Positions 7,475 to 17,138 of a stretch of 64,000 nucleotides of DNA are shown one piece after another (the stretch's first letter is position 1; every line of letters starts with the position of its first letter). The notes beneath the pieces were generated by a model. That model was given only the letters and a program-made list of their open reading frames with translations. It had not been told where the DNA came from and made no database searches. The position numbers and the translations under genes were made by a program. Source of the DNA: Microbacterium wangchenii (GTDB lineage Bacteria > Actinomycetota > Actinomycetes > Actinomycetales > Microbacteriaceae); assembly GCF_004564355.1 (NCBI RefSeq), contig NZ_CP038266.1:2170001-2234000 (forward strand). Direction: 5' to 3'.

Positions 7475-8992
7475 TCATCGCGCCAGGTGTTCGACCAGCG
7501 CGCCCAGGCGCCGGATGCTCTCCGGCTTGCCCAGCAGCTCCATCGATTCGAACAGCGGCGGCGACACACGGCGCCCGGTGAGGGCGACGCGCGGCGGCCC
7601 GTAGGCCACGCGGGGCTTGAGCCCGAGCTCCTCCACGAGCGCGCGGGAGAGCGCTTCCTGCACGCCGGCGGCGGTGAACTCGGCCTCCGGGACCAGTTCC
7701 AGCGCACCCACGCACGCCACCAGCACCTCCGCGGCGTTGGCCGGGAGCCCCTTGAGCGCATCCGCCTCGTACGTCACGTCGTCGACGAAGAGGAAGCCCA
7801 GCATGCCCGGCACCTGTCCCAGCAGCTGCACCCGCTCCTGGACGAGCGGGGCGGCAGCGTCGATGAGCACCTGCTGCGCGGGCGTGGGTGGCTCCTGCAC
7901 GAGCCCGGCGTGCGCGAGGTAGGGCACGATGCGCTCCGCGAAGTCGGCAGGCTGCAGCATCCGGATGTGGTCGCCGTTGATCGACTCGGCCTTGGTCTGG
8001 TCGAACCGCGCGGGATTCGGATTGACGTCGGCGATGTCGAAGGCGGCCACCAGCTCGTCGAGGGAGAACACGTCGCGGTCGGGAGCGATCGACCATCCGA
8101 GCAGCGCGAGGTAGTTGAGCAGGCCCTCGTGGATGAAGCCCTTCTCGCGCTGGAGGAAGAGGTCGGCCTGCGGATCGCGCTTGGAGAGCTTCTTGTTGCC
8201 CGTCTCCCCCAGCACGAGCGGCATGTGCCCGAACCGGGGGACGAAGTCGGTGACACCGGCGTCGATGAGCGCGCCGTACAAGGCCAGCTGACGCGCCGTG
8301 GACGGCATGAGGTCTTCGCCGCGGATGACGTGCGTGATGCCCATCAGCGCGTCGTCCACCGGGTTCACGAACGTGTAGAGCGGCACTCCGCCTGCCCGCA
8401 CGAGAACGAAGTCGGGGAAGGTGCCGGCGGGGAAGGTGACTTCGCCGCGGATGAGGTCGACGTAGGTGAGGTCTTCGTCGGGCACCCGCAGGCGCCACGC
8501 CGGCTCGCGCCCCTCGGCGCGGAAGGCGGCCTTCTGCTCGTCGGTGAGGTGGCGGTCGAAGTTGTCGTAGCCCAGCTGCTTGGCTCGGCCGTTGGCCTCG
8601 TTGCGTGCGTCGATCTCGGCGGCGGTGGAGTAGCTCTCGTACACCGCCCCGGATGCCACGAGCTTCGCCAGCACGTCGCGGTACACGTCGTGACGCTGCG
8701 ACTGCCGGTACGGCGCGTGGGGCCCGCCCACCTCGACGCCCTCATCCCAGTCGATGCGCAGCCACCGGAGCGCGTCGAGGAGCTGCTGGTAGCTCTCCTC
8801 GCTGTCACGGGCGGCGTCGGTGTCTTCGATACGGAAGACCAGCTTGCCGCCGTTGTGGCGCGCGTACGCCCAGTTGAACAGCGCCGTGCGGATCAGTCCG
8901 ACGTGCGGAAGCCCCGTCGGCGAAGGGCAGAAGCGGACGCGGACGTCGGCGCCGGAGGCGGTGGTGGTACGGGGATCGGGCGAGGAAGGCAT
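7475..8992 (-). CDS. gltX: Glutamyl-tRNA synthetase
   Basis: A class I aminoacyl-tRNA synthetase that charges tRNA-Glu. Near residue 25 is the HIGH-like signature in [13 protein letters not shown] and near residue 257 the KMSKS-like [18 protein letters not shown] and VIRGEDL are GluRS-specific. About 505 residues is normal. The ATG at 8992 gives a short N-terminal extension before [11 protein letters not shown]. An in-frame continuation upstream is the antisense of the LysR gene and is rejected. tRNA-Gln and tRNA-Glu lie downstream on the same strand, a conserved actinobacterial arrangement. In organisms lacking GlnRS this enzyme also mischarges tRNA-Gln for amidation; which applies here cannot be seen. 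Confidence 0.97.
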   Translation of the reverse strand: MPSSPDPRTTTASGADVRVRFCPSPTGLPHVGLIRTALFNWAYARHNGGKLVFRIEDTDAARDSEESYQQLLDALRWLRIDWDEGVEVGGPHAPYRQSQRHDVYRDVLAKLVASGAVYESYSTAAEIDARNEANGRAKQLGYDNFDRHLTDEQKAAFRAEGREPAWRLRVPDEDLTYVDLIRGEVTFPAGTFPDFVLVRAGGVPLYTFVNPVDDALMGITHVIRGEDLMPSTARQLALYGALIDAGVTDFVPRFGHMPLVLGETGNKKLSKRDPQADLFLQREKGFIHEGLLNYLALLGWSIAPDRDVFSLDELVAAFDIADVNPNPARFDQTKAESINGDHIRMLQPADFAERIVPYLAHAGLVQEPPTPAQQVLIDAAAPLVQERVQLLGQVPGMLGFLFVDDVTYEADALKGLPANAAEVLVACVGALELVPEAEFTAAGVQEALSRALVEELGLKPRVAYGPPRVALTGRRVSPPLFESMELLGKPESIRRLGALVEHLAR

Positions 8993-9002
8993 CCGTCCGA
9001 TC

Positions 9003-9971
9003 CTAGTCGCCGGAGCCGAGCGCTTCCCGGGCCCACGGACCCTCGAGCACGTCGGCCACCGTCTCCAGCGTCGCGCGGATGAGGGGGACGCGGTCCGCCC
9101 CGCCGGCGGTGACGACGTGCAGTGCCCGCGCCTCGGTGCGCGGCAGCCGCCGCGCGGTGATGCCGGCCAGCAGCGGGAAGGACGCCAGCGCCATCGCCGG
9201 CAGCAGCGCGACCCCGAGCCCCTGCGCGACGAGGCTCTCCACGGCGACGTAGTTGTCGGTCTCGTAGCCGATGTCGGGCGTGAACCCGGCACGGGCGCAC
9301 GCTTCGAGCAGGTGCCCTCGGCACTGCGGGCATCCCGCGATCCAGCGCTCCCCCGCCAGCAGCGCGAGCTCCGCGTCGGCGGGAGCCGCGGCCGGGTGGC
9401 CCTCCGGCATGACGACGTACAGATCGTCGTGACCCACCGTGCGCACGGAGAGCCCCGTCGCGCTCTCCCCGTGCGGATCGCCGCGATCGCCGGCATAGCT
9501 GAAGGTGAGGGCGATGTCGGCGCGGTCCTCGCGCACCGCGGCGATCGCCTCGGCCGGCTCGAACTCCACGAAACGGAGTTCGACGCCCGGCCGCCTCATC
9601 GAGATCGCGGCGATGACGCGAGGCACGAGCGTGGCGGACGCGGACGGGAAGGCAGCGATGCGCACGCGCCCCGCCCGCAGCCCGCGGAGCTCGGCGAGGT
9701 CTCCAGTGGCCGCCTCCAGTGCGGTCGTCACCACAGCGGCGTGGCGCGCGAGCACCCGTCCGGCCTCCGTCAGGCGCACGCCGCGGCCGACCCTCTCGAT
9801 CAGCGGCATCCCCGCCTTCCGCTCGAGGCGGCGCAGCTGCTGGCTGACGGCGGGCTGGCTGTAGCCCAGGTGCCGCGCGGCGGCCGTCACCGAGCCATGA
9901 TCGGCCACCGCCTTCACGACGCGCAGGGCGTGCGCGTCGACGCCGTCATCGACCAGAGGGTGATCGGTCAT
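9003..9971 (-). CDS. LysR-family transcriptional regulator (322 aa)
   Basis: The N-terminal winged helix ([25 protein letters not shown] begins near residue 11, with [13 protein letters not shown] as recognition helix) is followed by a substrate-binding domain of the periplasmic-binding-protein type, as in all LysR regulators. The ATG at 9971 places the HTH at the usual distance. The gene is divergent from the aminotransferase gene at 10053, with an 81-base gap, so by family habit it probably controls that gene and itself. CPQCRGH near residue 215 contains two cysteines that could be redox or ligand sensitive; this is speculation. The stop is 10 bases from the gltX start. Confidence 0.9.
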   Translation of the reverse strand: MTDHPLVDDGVDAHALRVVKAVADHGSVTAAARHLGYSQPAVSQQLRRLERKAGMPLIERVGRGVRLTEAGRVLARHAAVVTTALEAATGDLAELRGLRAGRVRIAAFPSASATLVPRVIAAISMRRPGVELRFVEFEPAEAIAAVREDRADIALTFSYAGDRGDPHGESATGLSVRTVGHDDLYVVMPEGHPAAAPADAELALLAGERWIAGCPQCRGHLLEACARAGFTPDIGYETDNYVAVESLVAQGLGVALLPAMALASFPLLAGITARRLPRTEARALHVVTAGGADRVPLIRATLETVADVLEGPWAREALGSGD

Positions 9972-10052
9972 CCCCGGATCATAAGCGCGGGGCATGGATG
10001 GCATCCAGACCCTGTCGTGGTGCGATGCCTCGCGAGGGAGGAACCTCGAAGC

Positions 10053-11117
10053 GTGACCTCACCATCGCCCCTCCCCCTCGCCGATGCCCGGAGCGCCTTC
10101 ACCGGTGGCCGCGACTACCTGTCCGCCTGCACGATGGGCCTCCCCCCGCGCGCCACGGTCGACGCCGTGACCGCCGACCTGGCCGCAGCCGCCGCCGGCC
10201 GCCCCGACGTGGCGGCGGCCGTGCACGACACCGAGCGGTCGCGTGCCGCGTACGCGCGACTGGTGCACGCGGAGGTGGACGACGTGGCGATCGCCGCTCA
10301 GGTCTCGGTCGCGGTATCGATGGTCGCCGCGTCCGCCCCCGACGGTGCCGAGATCCTGTGCGCCGACGGCGACTTCTCCTCCGTCATGCTGCCGTTCGCG
10401 CAGACCGGCCGCGGCGTGCGCGTGCGCACGGCGCCCCTGGCCGATCTGGCCGCCGCGGTCGGTCCGGACACGTGGCTGGTCGCGTACTCGCTCGTGCAGT
10501 CGGCCACCGGCGAGATCGCGGATGCCGACGCGATCGGCCGCGCAGCGCGTGCGGTCGGCGCATGGACGCTGTGCGACCTCTCCCAAGCGGTGGGCTGGCT
10601 GCCGGTCACCGCCTCCTGGTTCGACGCGAGCGTGTGCCACGCCTACAAGTGGCTCTGCGCGCCACGCGGGGTGGCCTTCGTCACCGTGACCAAGGAGTTC
10701 GGCGAGCACCTGCGGCCGGTGCAGGGCGGCTGGTATGCCGGTGAGGATCCGTGGGCGTCGTGCTACGGCGTCGACATCGAATTCGCCGCATCCGCCCGCC
10801 GGTTCGACGTGTCGCCGGCGTGGCAGGCGTTCGTAGGCGCCGCCCCGGCGCTGGAGCTGTTCGCCGACGTGGACGCCGACGCGCTGCACGATCACGCCAC
10901 GGGGCTCGCCGCCGCATTCCGCGAGGGGATGGGCCTCCCCTCGCCCGCGCGGCAGTCGGCGATCGTGACGTGGCCCGACGCCGATGGGGCCGCACTGGGG
11001 CGCCTGCGGGCGGCGGGGATCACGGCGTCCGGACGCGCCGGACGCGCGCGGGTCGGGTTCCACCTGTTCAACGACGCCGAGGACGTCGCGCGGGCTCTCA
11101 CCGCGCTCGGGCGTTGA
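10053..11117 (+). CDS. PLP-dependent class V aminotransferase-fold enzyme (354 aa)
   Basis: A fold-type I PLP enzyme of the class V (cysteine desulfurase / isopenicillin-N-epimerase / kynureninase-like) group. CDLSQAVGWLPV contains the Asp that contacts the PLP ring nitrogen, and HAYKWLCAPRG near residue 197 carries the Schiff-base lysine. The GTG at 10053 gives VTSPSPLPLADARS; no ATG lies near. There is no cysteine-desulfurase active-site loop, so sulfur transfer is unlikely; an amino-acid epimerase, lyase or transaminase activity is possible. It is divergent from a LysR gene that probably regulates it. Its last 20 bases overlap the convergent MFS gene. Confidence 0.8.
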   Translation: MTSPSPLPLADARSAFTGGRDYLSACTMGLPPRATVDAVTADLAAAAAGRPDVAAAVHDTERSRAAYARLVHAEVDDVAIAAQVSVAVSMVAASAPDGAEILCADGDFSSVMLPFAQTGRGVRVRTAPLADLAAAVGPDTWLVAYSLVQSATGEIADADAIGRAARAVGAWTLCDLSQAVGWLPVTASWFDASVCHAYKWLCAPRGVAFVTVTKEFGEHLRPVQGGWYAGEDPWASCYGVDIEFAASARRFDVSPAWQAFVGAAPALELFADVDADALHDHATGLAAAFREGMGLPSPARQSAIVTWPDADGAALGRLRAAGITASGRAGRARVGFHLFNDAEDVARALTALGR

Positions 11118-12333
11118 CGGCGACGGGGGCGCCGATGGACACGGCGACCACGAGAACGAGAGCCACGAGGGCGAGCCCGCCGTAGCCGATGCCGGCCAGC
11201 ACGAATCCGGCCACGACGGCGCCGGCGGCGCCGACGAGGCTCATCGTGAAGTCGCTCAGCCCCTGGCGGCGCGTGCGGATCTCCTCCGCGGAGACCTCCG
11301 TCAGCAGCGCCGACCCGGACACGGTCGTGGCGCTCCATCCGAGTCCGAGCAGGACGAGCGCCGTGGTCACGGCAGGCATGCTGTCGGCTCCCACCGCCGC
11401 CAGGATCAGTGCGGCCGCCAGGAGCACCTGACCCACGAGGATCGTCCAGCCCCGCCCGATCCGGTCGGAGAGGATTCCGAACACCGGTGACAGCGCGAAC
11501 ATCCCGGCGACATGGAGGCTGATGGTCAGGCCCACCACCGACAGGCTGGCGCCGTGATGCACGAGGTGCACGGGGGTCATCGCCATCACCGAGACCATGA
11601 CGGCGTGGGCGCCGGCCACCGCGAAGATGGCGTACCGGGCCACCGCGGGGCGATCGGGATGCGTCATCGCCCCTCCCGATGCGGCGTCGCGCACCGCCAC
11701 CCGGGCGGCCAGCAGCAGTGGATCCGGGCGGAGCCACACCAGGTACACGACGACCGCCAACACCTGGCCGACGATCGTGAACAGGTACGGGCCGGTGAGG
11801 GCGGGCATGGCGAACACGGCGCCGATCGCCTCACCCGGCCCCACCAGGTTCGGGCCCAGCACGACACCGATGGTGGTCGCCCACACCACCAGCGACAGCG
11901 ACCTGCCGCGCGTGGCGTCGGTGGCGAGGTCGGTGGCGGCGAAGCGCGACTGCAGATTCACGGCCTGCCCCGCACCCACGAGCGCGAACGCGATCAGCAG
12001 CAGAGGGAAAGAACCCACCGTGGTGGCGACGAGGACGAGGAGCACCCCGGCGAGGGCGACGAGCATGCCGGTGGTCAGGCTCAGCCTCCGTCCGCGGCGC
12101 CGTGCCAGTTGGGCGAGCGGGATCGCGGCCAGCGCCGTGCCGAAGGTGAGGGAGGCGGTGGCGAGCCCGGCGACGGACTCATCGCCGGCCACGTCGGCCG
12201 CCAGCAGGACGCCGAGCGACAGGCTCGCCCCGAAGGCCACACCGCCGAGCACCTGGGCGGCGGCGAGGACGGCGACCGTGCGACGCTGGATGCCGGCGAG
12301 CCGGGAAGCGACGGGAAGGTCGGTGTCAGGCAT
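11098..12333 (-). CDS. MFS transporter (411 aa)
   Basis: A 12-helix major facilitator superfamily permease of the inner membrane. Loop 2-3 carries AQLARRRGRRLSL and the second-half equivalent is GILSDRIGRGW, both MFS signature loops. The substrate is not recognisable; drug or metabolite efflux is the usual role of this subgroup. The ATG at 12333 overlaps the stop of the FAH-family gene by 8 bases, so the pair is an operon. Compared with the conserved actinobacterial order FAH then gltX, this gene together with the aminotransferase/LysR pair looks inserted between them. The 3' end overlaps the convergent aminotransferase gene by 20 bases. Confidence 0.88.
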   Translation of the reverse strand: MPDTDLPVASRLAGIQRRTVAVLAAAQVLGGVAFGASLSLGVLLAADVAGDESVAGLATASLTFGTALAAIPLAQLARRRGRRLSLTTGMLVALAGVLLVLVATTVGSFPLLLIAFALVGAGQAVNLQSRFAATDLATDATRGRSLSLVVWATTIGVVLGPNLVGPGEAIGAVFAMPALTGPYLFTIVGQVLAVVVYLVWLRPDPLLLAARVAVRDAASGGAMTHPDRPAVARYAIFAVAGAHAVMVSVMAMTPVHLVHHGASLSVVGLTISLHVAGMFALSPVFGILSDRIGRGWTILVGQVLLAAALILAAVGADSMPAVTTALVLLGLGWSATTVSGSALLTEVSAEEIRTRRQGLSDFTMSLVGAAGAVVAGFVLAGIGYGGLALVALVLVVAVSIGAPVAVNARAR

Positions 12334-13090
12334 CCCGCGCCGTGTTGCGGAGCACGCCGATGCCCGAGATCTCCACCTCGACGGCGTCGCCTGCCTCGAA
12401 GGGTCCGACACCGGCGGGCGTGCCGGTGAGGATGACGTCGCCGGGAAGCAGCGTGAACGCGGCGGAGGCGTACGCGATGATGTCGGCGACGGAGTGGATC
12501 ATGTCCGTCAGGGGTGCCTGCTGCTTCACCTCGCCGTTCAGGCGCGTCGTCAGCACGGCGGCGGTGGCGTCGAACTCGGTCTCGATCACCGGCCCGAGGG
12601 GGCAGAAGGTGTCGAATCCCTTGGCGCGGGACCACTGCCCGTCGCTGCGCTGCAGGTCGCGGGCCGTCACGTCGTCGGCGACGGTATAGCCGAAGACGTA
12701 CTCGAGCGCGCGCTCGGCGGGGACGTTCTTCGCGATCCGCCCGATGACCGCCGCCAGTTCACCCTCGAAGTGGGTGTTGTGCGACTGCGGCGGGCGGACG
12801 ATGACGTCTCCGGGGCCGATGACGGCGGTGTTGGGTTTGAGGAACAGCAGCGGTTCGGCCGGGGCCTCTCCGCCCATCTCGGCGGCGTGATCGGCGTAGT
12901 TCTTGCCGACGCACACGACCTTGGAGCGCGGGATGACCGGCGCCAGGAGCGCGACGTCGCCGAGCGGCACGCGCTCGCCCGTCGTGTCGAATCCGGCGAA
13001 CATGGGGTCTCCGGCGAGGACGACGAGTTCGCCCTCGTCGACGATGCCGTAGCGGATGGCGTCCTGGTGGCTGAAGCGCGCGATCTTCAC
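12326..13090 (-). CDS. Fumarylacetoacetate hydrolase family protein (254 aa)
   Basis: The FAH catalytic domain starts near residue 55 with KVVCVGKNYADHAAEMG, then LFLKPNTAVIGPGD, the metal-binding HFEGELAAVIG and a late GDVILTGTPAGVGP. The length and the N-terminal MKIARF fit the actinobacterial acylpyruvase / 2-hydroxyhepta-2,4-diene-1,7-dioate isomerase-like group, which cleave or isomerise 2-oxo acids such as oxaloacetate-type compounds using Mg2+. An equivalent gene sits upstream of gltX in many actinobacteria, so the position is ancestral. It overlaps the MFS gene downstream. The natural substrate is unknown. Confidence 0.88.
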   Translation of the reverse strand: MKIARFSHQDAIRYGIVDEGELVVLAGDPMFAGFDTTGERVPLGDVALLAPVIPRSKVVCVGKNYADHAAEMGGEAPAEPLLFLKPNTAVIGPGDVIVRPPQSHNTHFEGELAAVIGRIAKNVPAERALEYVFGYTVADDVTARDLQRSDGQWSRAKGFDTFCPLGPVIETEFDATAAVLTTRLNGEVKQQAPLTDMIHSVADIIAYASAAFTLLPGDVILTGTPAGVGPFEAGDAVEVEISGIGVLRNTARDA

Positions 13091-13155
13091 CCGCTCAGCC
13101 TACCGACCGCCACCCCCACCGCACCGCGTCCCCCTCCCCCCTCCCCGCTCGAACC

Positions 13156-13226
13156 CGCGAGACTGCACGCACCCGGCGAGACCGCGACATCATGTCGCGG
13201 TCTCGCCGGTGCGGTGCAGTCTCGCG
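13156..13226. repeat. 71-bp nearly perfect palindrome
   Basis: The inner arms, CCGGCGAGACCGCGACAT (13173-13190) and its exact complement (13192-13209), are separated by one base. Outer arms CGCGAGACTGCAC (13156-13168) and GTGCAGTCTCGCG (13214-13226) are also exact. It lies between ilvE and the FAH-family gene, both minus strand. There is no U-tract, so a simple intrinsic terminator is unlikely on sequence grounds; a dispersed REP-like element or binding site is possible. Confidence 0.8.
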
Positions 13227-13287
13227 GTCCGGGGTGGGTCCGCGGGGCGGGCCGGCGGGGCCGGCGGGCGGGGCGGACCCGGAGCGG

Positions 13288-14394
13288 TCAGGCGTCGAGG
13301 CGGACGAGCCAGTTGTGGCGGTCTTCGGCGCGGCCGTACTGGATGTCGGTCAGCTCCTGGCGCAGCTCCAGGGCGAGGGAGCCGGTGGGCTGCTGGTCGA
13401 TGAAGTCGCTGCCCTTGAGCGTGCCGATGGGGGTCACGACAGCGGCGGTGCCGCACGCGAAGACCTCGGTGATGTCGCCGGATGCGACGCCCTCGCGCCA
13501 CTCGTCGAGCGAGATCGCGCGTCCCTGCACCGTGTGCCCGCGGTCGCGGGCGAGCTGCAGGATCGAGTCGCGCGTGATCCCCTCGAGGATGCTCGGGGAC
13601 TCGGGGGTCACGAGCGTGCCGTCCTTGTAGACGAACACGATGTTCATGCCGCCGAGCTCCTCGACGTTGCGCTTCTCGTCCAGGAACACGACCTGATCGC
13701 ACTCGTGCTCGTACGCCTCGGACTGCGGCAGGAGGCTCGCGGCGTAGTTGCCGCCGGTCTTGGCCGCTCCCGTACCGCCGCGGCCGGCGCGCGCGTAGTC
13801 CTCGCTGAGCCAGATCGACACCGGCTGCACGCCGCCCTTGAAGTACGCGCCCGCAGGGCTGGCGATGAGGTAGTACGCCACCTTGTGCGCGGGGCGGACG
13901 CCCAGGAACGCCTCCTTGGCGAACATGAAGGGCCGCAGGTACAGGCTCTGGTCCTCGCCGGAGGGCACCCAGTCGCCGTCGAGGGCGATCAGCTCCCGCA
14001 GCGACTGCACGAAGTACAGTACGGGCAGCTCGGGCAGGGCCAGGCGCCGTGCGCTGCGCTGCATCCGCCGTGCGTTCTGATCGGGGCGGAAGGTGTGGAT
14101 CGAGCCGTCGGCATGACGATAGGCCTTGATGCCCTCGAAGACCTCCTGCCCGTAGTGCAGCACCGCGGCGGCGGGGTCGAGGGAGATCGGACCGTACGGC
14201 GACACGCGCGGGCGATGCCATCCGCCGCGCACCGACCAGCAGATGTCGACCATGTGGTCGGTGAAGCTCATGCCGAATCCGGGGTTGGCGAGGATCTCCG
14301 CGCGCTGTACCGGCGACTTCGCGGCGAGGTTGCGGGTGACGGCGAACTCGAGCGGGTCGAGTCCGGTGTCGGGATCGGTGTCGATGAGAGTCAT
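13288..14394 (-). CDS. ilvE: Branched-chain amino acid aminotransferase
   Basis: A fold-type IV PLP aminotransferase performing the last step of Ile, Leu and Val synthesis (2-oxo acid plus Glu). GQEVFEGIKAYRHADGS, RPFMFAKEAFLGVRP and the lysine region GAAKTGGNYAASL (Schiff-base Lys near residue 205) are typical, as are EELGGMNIVFV and ITRDSILQLA. At 368 residues it matches the actinobacterial IlvE type II length. The ATG at 14394 gives MTLIDTDPDT. It lies 52 bases downstream of leuB on the same strand, so the pair is probably co-transcribed. Confidence 0.96.
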   Translation of the reverse strand: MTLIDTDPDTGLDPLEFAVTRNLAAKSPVQRAEILANPGFGMSFTDHMVDICWSVRGGWHRPRVSPYGPISLDPAAAVLHYGQEVFEGIKAYRHADGSIHTFRPDQNARRMQRSARRLALPELPVLYFVQSLRELIALDGDWVPSGEDQSLYLRPFMFAKEAFLGVRPAHKVAYYLIASPAGAYFKGGVQPVSIWLSEDYARAGRGGTGAAKTGGNYAASLLPQSEAYEHECDQVVFLDEKRNVEELGGMNIVFVYKDGTLVTPESPSILEGITRDSILQLARDRGHTVQGRAISLDEWREGVASGDITEVFACGTAAVVTPIGTLKGSDFIDQQPTGSLALELRQELTDIQYGRAEDRHNWLVRLDA

Positions 14395-14446
14395 GTTCGT
14401 CCTGGCGGGTCGGGGAGCAGTACGGCGGCGCGAGCTCGGTCTCAGA

Positions 14447-15499
14447 CTACGCCTGGAGCCGAGCGACGATCGCGTCGCCGATCTGCGTCGTGGTGCGGGC
14501 GGTGGCGCCCCGGGCTGCGATGTCCTCTTCGACCGCGTGGGTGATGCGCTCGGCCGCCTCCCGCAGCCCGAGGTGATCGAGCAGGAGGGAGACGGAGAGG
14601 ATGGCCGCGGTGGGGTCGGCCTTGTGCTGTCCCGCGATGTCGGGCGCCGATCCGTGCACGGGCTCGAACGTCGAGGGGAGGACGCCGTCGGGATTGATGC
14701 TGCCCGAGGCGGCGAGGCCGATGCCACCGGTGACGGCGCCGGCCAGGTCCGTGAGGATGTCGCCGAAGAGGTTGTCGGTGACGATCACGTCGAAGCGGCG
14801 CGGGTTCGTGACCAGGAAGATCGTGGCCGCATCGACGTGCAGGTAGTCTACGGCCACCTCGGGGTATTCGGCCGAGACGGCGTCGACGACGCGCTTCCAG
14901 ATGCCGCCGGCGTGCACGAGCACGTTGGTCTTGTGCACGAGTGTGAGCGCGCGGCGCCGCCGCTGGGCCAGTTCGAACGCGTAGCGGACGACCCGCTCTA
15001 CGCCGAAGGCGGTGTTGACGGAGGTCTCGTTGGCGATCTCGTGCGGTGTGCCGCGGCGGATCGAGCCGCCGTTGCCGACGTAGGCGCCTTCGGTCCCCTC
15101 CCGCACCACGACGAAGTCGATCTCGCCGGGGTCGGCGAGCGGACCCGTGGAACCGGGGTACAGCTTGGAGGGGCGGAGGTTGACGTACTGGTCGAACTCG
15201 AAGCGCAGCCGCAGCAGCAGACCGCGCTCGATGTTGGCGTCCTTCAGCCGCGGATCGCCGGGCACTCCCCCGACCGCGCCGAGCAGGATCGCGTCGTGCG
15301 CGCGGAGGGCCTCCAGGTCGTCGTCGGTGAGCGTGTCGCCGGTCTCGAGGTAGCGCCCGGCGCCGAGGGAGAAGTGCGTGCGCTCGAACGTGACGTCGCT
15401 GCCGGCCGTCACGGCGTCGAGCACCTTGACCGCTTCGGCGATGACTTCGGGACCGATGCCGTCGCCGGGGACGACGGCGAGCTTGACGACACGCGACAT
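14447..15499 (-). CDS. leuB: 3-isopropylmalate dehydrogenase
   Basis: An NAD-dependent beta-decarboxylating dehydrogenase of leucine synthesis converting 3-isopropylmalate to 2-oxoisocaproate. [11 protein letters not shown] at the N-terminus, [22 protein letters not shown] and the C-terminal [14 protein letters not shown] are hallmarks. The short 350-residue actinobacterial form fits. ATG at 15499. It is followed by ilvE. The same gene follows serA in mycobacterial and other actinobacterial clusters; here a TetR/efflux pair sits between serA and leuB. Confidence 0.96.
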   Translation of the reverse strand: MSRVVKLAVVPGDGIGPEVIAEAVKVLDAVTAGSDVTFERTHFSLGAGRYLETGDTLTDDDLEALRAHDAILLGAVGGVPGDPRLKDANIERGLLLRLRFEFDQYVNLRPSKLYPGSTGPLADPGEIDFVVVREGTEGAYVGNGGSIRRGTPHEIANETSVNTAFGVERVVRYAFELAQRRRRALTLVHKTNVLVHAGGIWKRVVDAVSAEYPEVAVDYLHVDAATIFLVTNPRRFDVIVTDNLFGDILTDLAGAVTGGIGLAASGSINPDGVLPSTFEPVHGSAPDIAGQHKADPTAAILSVSLLLDHLGLREAAERITHAVEEDIAARGATARTTTQIGDAIVARLQA

Positions 15500-15524
15500 G
15501 GCACTCCTTGCAGGAACCGGCGCG

Positions 15525-17048
15525 TCAGGACTTCGCGCCGCGGGATCCTCCCAGGCTAGCGGCCGCGACGACCCCGGCCACGACGATCAGCCCCGCGCCG
15601 ATGAGTGCGGTCACGACCACGCCCGAGTCGAACGCATGCGCGGCGGCCTCATGCAGGGCAGCCCCCACATCGGGCGGCAGGGCGGATGCGGCGGCCACCG
15701 CTCCCGCGAGGGTCTCGCGCGCAGCATCCGCCGCGGCATCCGGAACTCCCGGCGGGATGACCAGGCCGGCGCGATACAGGGCGGTGAGGATGCCACCGAG
15801 GATCGCGGTGCCCAGCACCGCACCCAGCTCGTAGGCCGTCTCGGACACGGCGCTGGCAGCGCCCGACTTCGCCGAGGGGGCGCTGGAGAGGATCAGCTCG
15901 TTGGAGACCGTCTCGGCCGCGCCGATGCCGATGCCCAGGGCCGCGAAGGCCGCGATGAGCACGGGCAGGTTGCCGGCGGCGAAGGCCACCACGGCGTACG
16001 CGACGACGGAGAACAGCAGCGCGGCAGGCACCACGATGCGGGCGGGGAAGCGCTTGGCGATCGGAACGACGAGGAGGCCGGAGGCGATCATCGCCACGAG
16101 CCCTGGCACGAGCGCGAGCCCGGCCTGCATGGGCGGGAGCCCTACGACCAGCTGCAGATGCTGCGCGGCGAAGTACAGGAAGCCCACGAGTCCCACGACA
16201 CTCAGGAGATTGACCACGATCGCCCCCGAGAACGTGCCCTGCCGGAACAGGCTCATGTCGAGCATGGGGGTCTCCAGGCGCAGCTGCCGCCGGACGAAGA
16301 GCACGCCCACGGCGACCCCGAGCACGAACATGACGGGCGCGATGCTGACCACGCCGTGCACCGCGAGCTCCTTGATGCCGTAGACGATCGGGATCATCGT
16401 CCCGAGCGACAACAGGATGCTGAGCGGATCGGCGCGCCCCGGGCTGGGGTCGCGGCTCTCCGGGACCAGGAGGGGTCCGAGGATCAGCAGCGGGATGAGG
16501 ACCGGCACGGCCAGGAGGAAGACCGAGCCCCACGCGAAGTGCTCCAGGAGGAGCCCGCCCACGATGGGGCCGAGGGCCGAGCCGGCCGAGAACCCGGACG
16601 CCCAGATGGCGATGGCGATGCGGCGCTGGTCACGGTCACGGAAGATCGTGCGCAGGAGCGAGAGCGTCGAGGGCATGAGCATCGCCCCGAACACGCCCAG
16701 GAGCGCCCGCGCGAGGATCAGCAGCGACGCCGTCGGTGCGAACGCGGCCAGGGCGGAGACGACCCCGAAGCCGGTGGCGCCCAGCAGAAGCATCTTGCGG
16801 CGCCCGAACCGGTCGCCGAGGGTGCCCATGGTCACGAGCAGGCCGGCCAGCACCAGCGGGTAGGCGTCGATGATCCACAGCTGCTCGATACTCGTGGGTT
16901 CGAGGTCCAGGGCGATCGCCGGCAGCGCGAAGCTGAGCACGGTGTTGTCGACCGAGACCAGGAGCACCGGCAGCATGAGCACGACGAGCGCCACCCAGCC
17001 GCGCCAATCGGCTCGGAGGGTGGGCAGGGTCGAGGTGGGTTGTGACAT
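15525..17048 (-). CDS. DHA2-family (EmrB/QacA-like) 14-helix MFS efflux transporter
   Basis: A drug:proton antiporter-like permease of about 507 residues with 14 predicted helices. Helix 1 carries [20 protein letters not shown] (the DxTxVNxALP-like motif C region), followed by [13 protein letters not shown] and the motif A loop [13 protein letters not shown], all typical of DHA2 transporters. A TetR gene lies divergently upstream, the standard arrangement for a ligand-induced efflux pump. ATG at 17048 (MSQPTST) or 17057 (MLQMSQ) are both possible; the former is given. Specificity unknown. The stop is 25 bases before leuB, so read-through into leuB and ilvE is possible. Confidence 0.9.
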   Translation of the reverse strand: MSQPTSTLPTLRADWRGWVALVVLMLPVLLVSVDNTVLSFALPAIALDLEPTSIEQLWIIDAYPLVLAGLLVTMGTLGDRFGRRKMLLLGATGFGVVSALAAFAPTASLLILARALLGVFGAMLMPSTLSLLRTIFRDRDQRRIAIAIWASGFSAGSALGPIVGGLLLEHFAWGSVFLLAVPVLIPLLILGPLLVPESRDPSPGRADPLSILLSLGTMIPIVYGIKELAVHGVVSIAPVMFVLGVAVGVLFVRRQLRLETPMLDMSLFRQGTFSGAIVVNLLSVVGLVGFLYFAAQHLQLVVGLPPMQAGLALVPGLVAMIASGLLVVPIAKRFPARIVVPAALLFSVVAYAVVAFAAGNLPVLIAAFAALGIGIGAAETVSNELILSSAPSAKSGAASAVSETAYELGAVLGTAILGGILTALYRAGLVIPPGVPDAAADAARETLAGAVAAASALPPDVGAALHEAAAHAFDSGVVVTALIGAGLIVVAGVVAAASLGGSRGAKS

Positions 17049-17068
17049 CTGAAGCATGTGCGCGCGAA

Positions 17069-17098
17069 AGCCTAACTGAACCGTCCAGCCGGTATAGT
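17069..17098. promoter_or_regulatory. Divergent promoter/operator between TetR and DHA2 genes
   Basis: ACCG-TCCAGC-CGGT at 17080-17093 is a short inverted repeat placed between a plus-strand -10 box TATAGT (17093-17098, serving the TetR gene) and a minus-strand -10-like TAGGCT (17069-17074, serving the pump gene). It is a reasonable TetR operator; the -35 boxes are weak. Confidence 0.4.
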
Positions 17099-17138
17099 AA
17101 CACGAGACCCTTTCCCCACCCCTGGACCCGAGCACGCC

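Noticed and set aside
7307..9082. Plus-strand open frame over gltX and tRNA-Gln
   Set aside because: Begins inside the tRNA terminator region and runs antisense to gltX; no family pattern.
8993..9496. N-terminal extension of gltX
   Set aside because: The in-frame upstream codons are antisense to the LysR gene; GluRS starts at 8992 with its family N-terminus.
13156..13226. Simple rho-independent terminator
   Set aside because: Very strong hairpin but no U-tract on either strand and a compound double-palindrome design, so listed as a repeat element.
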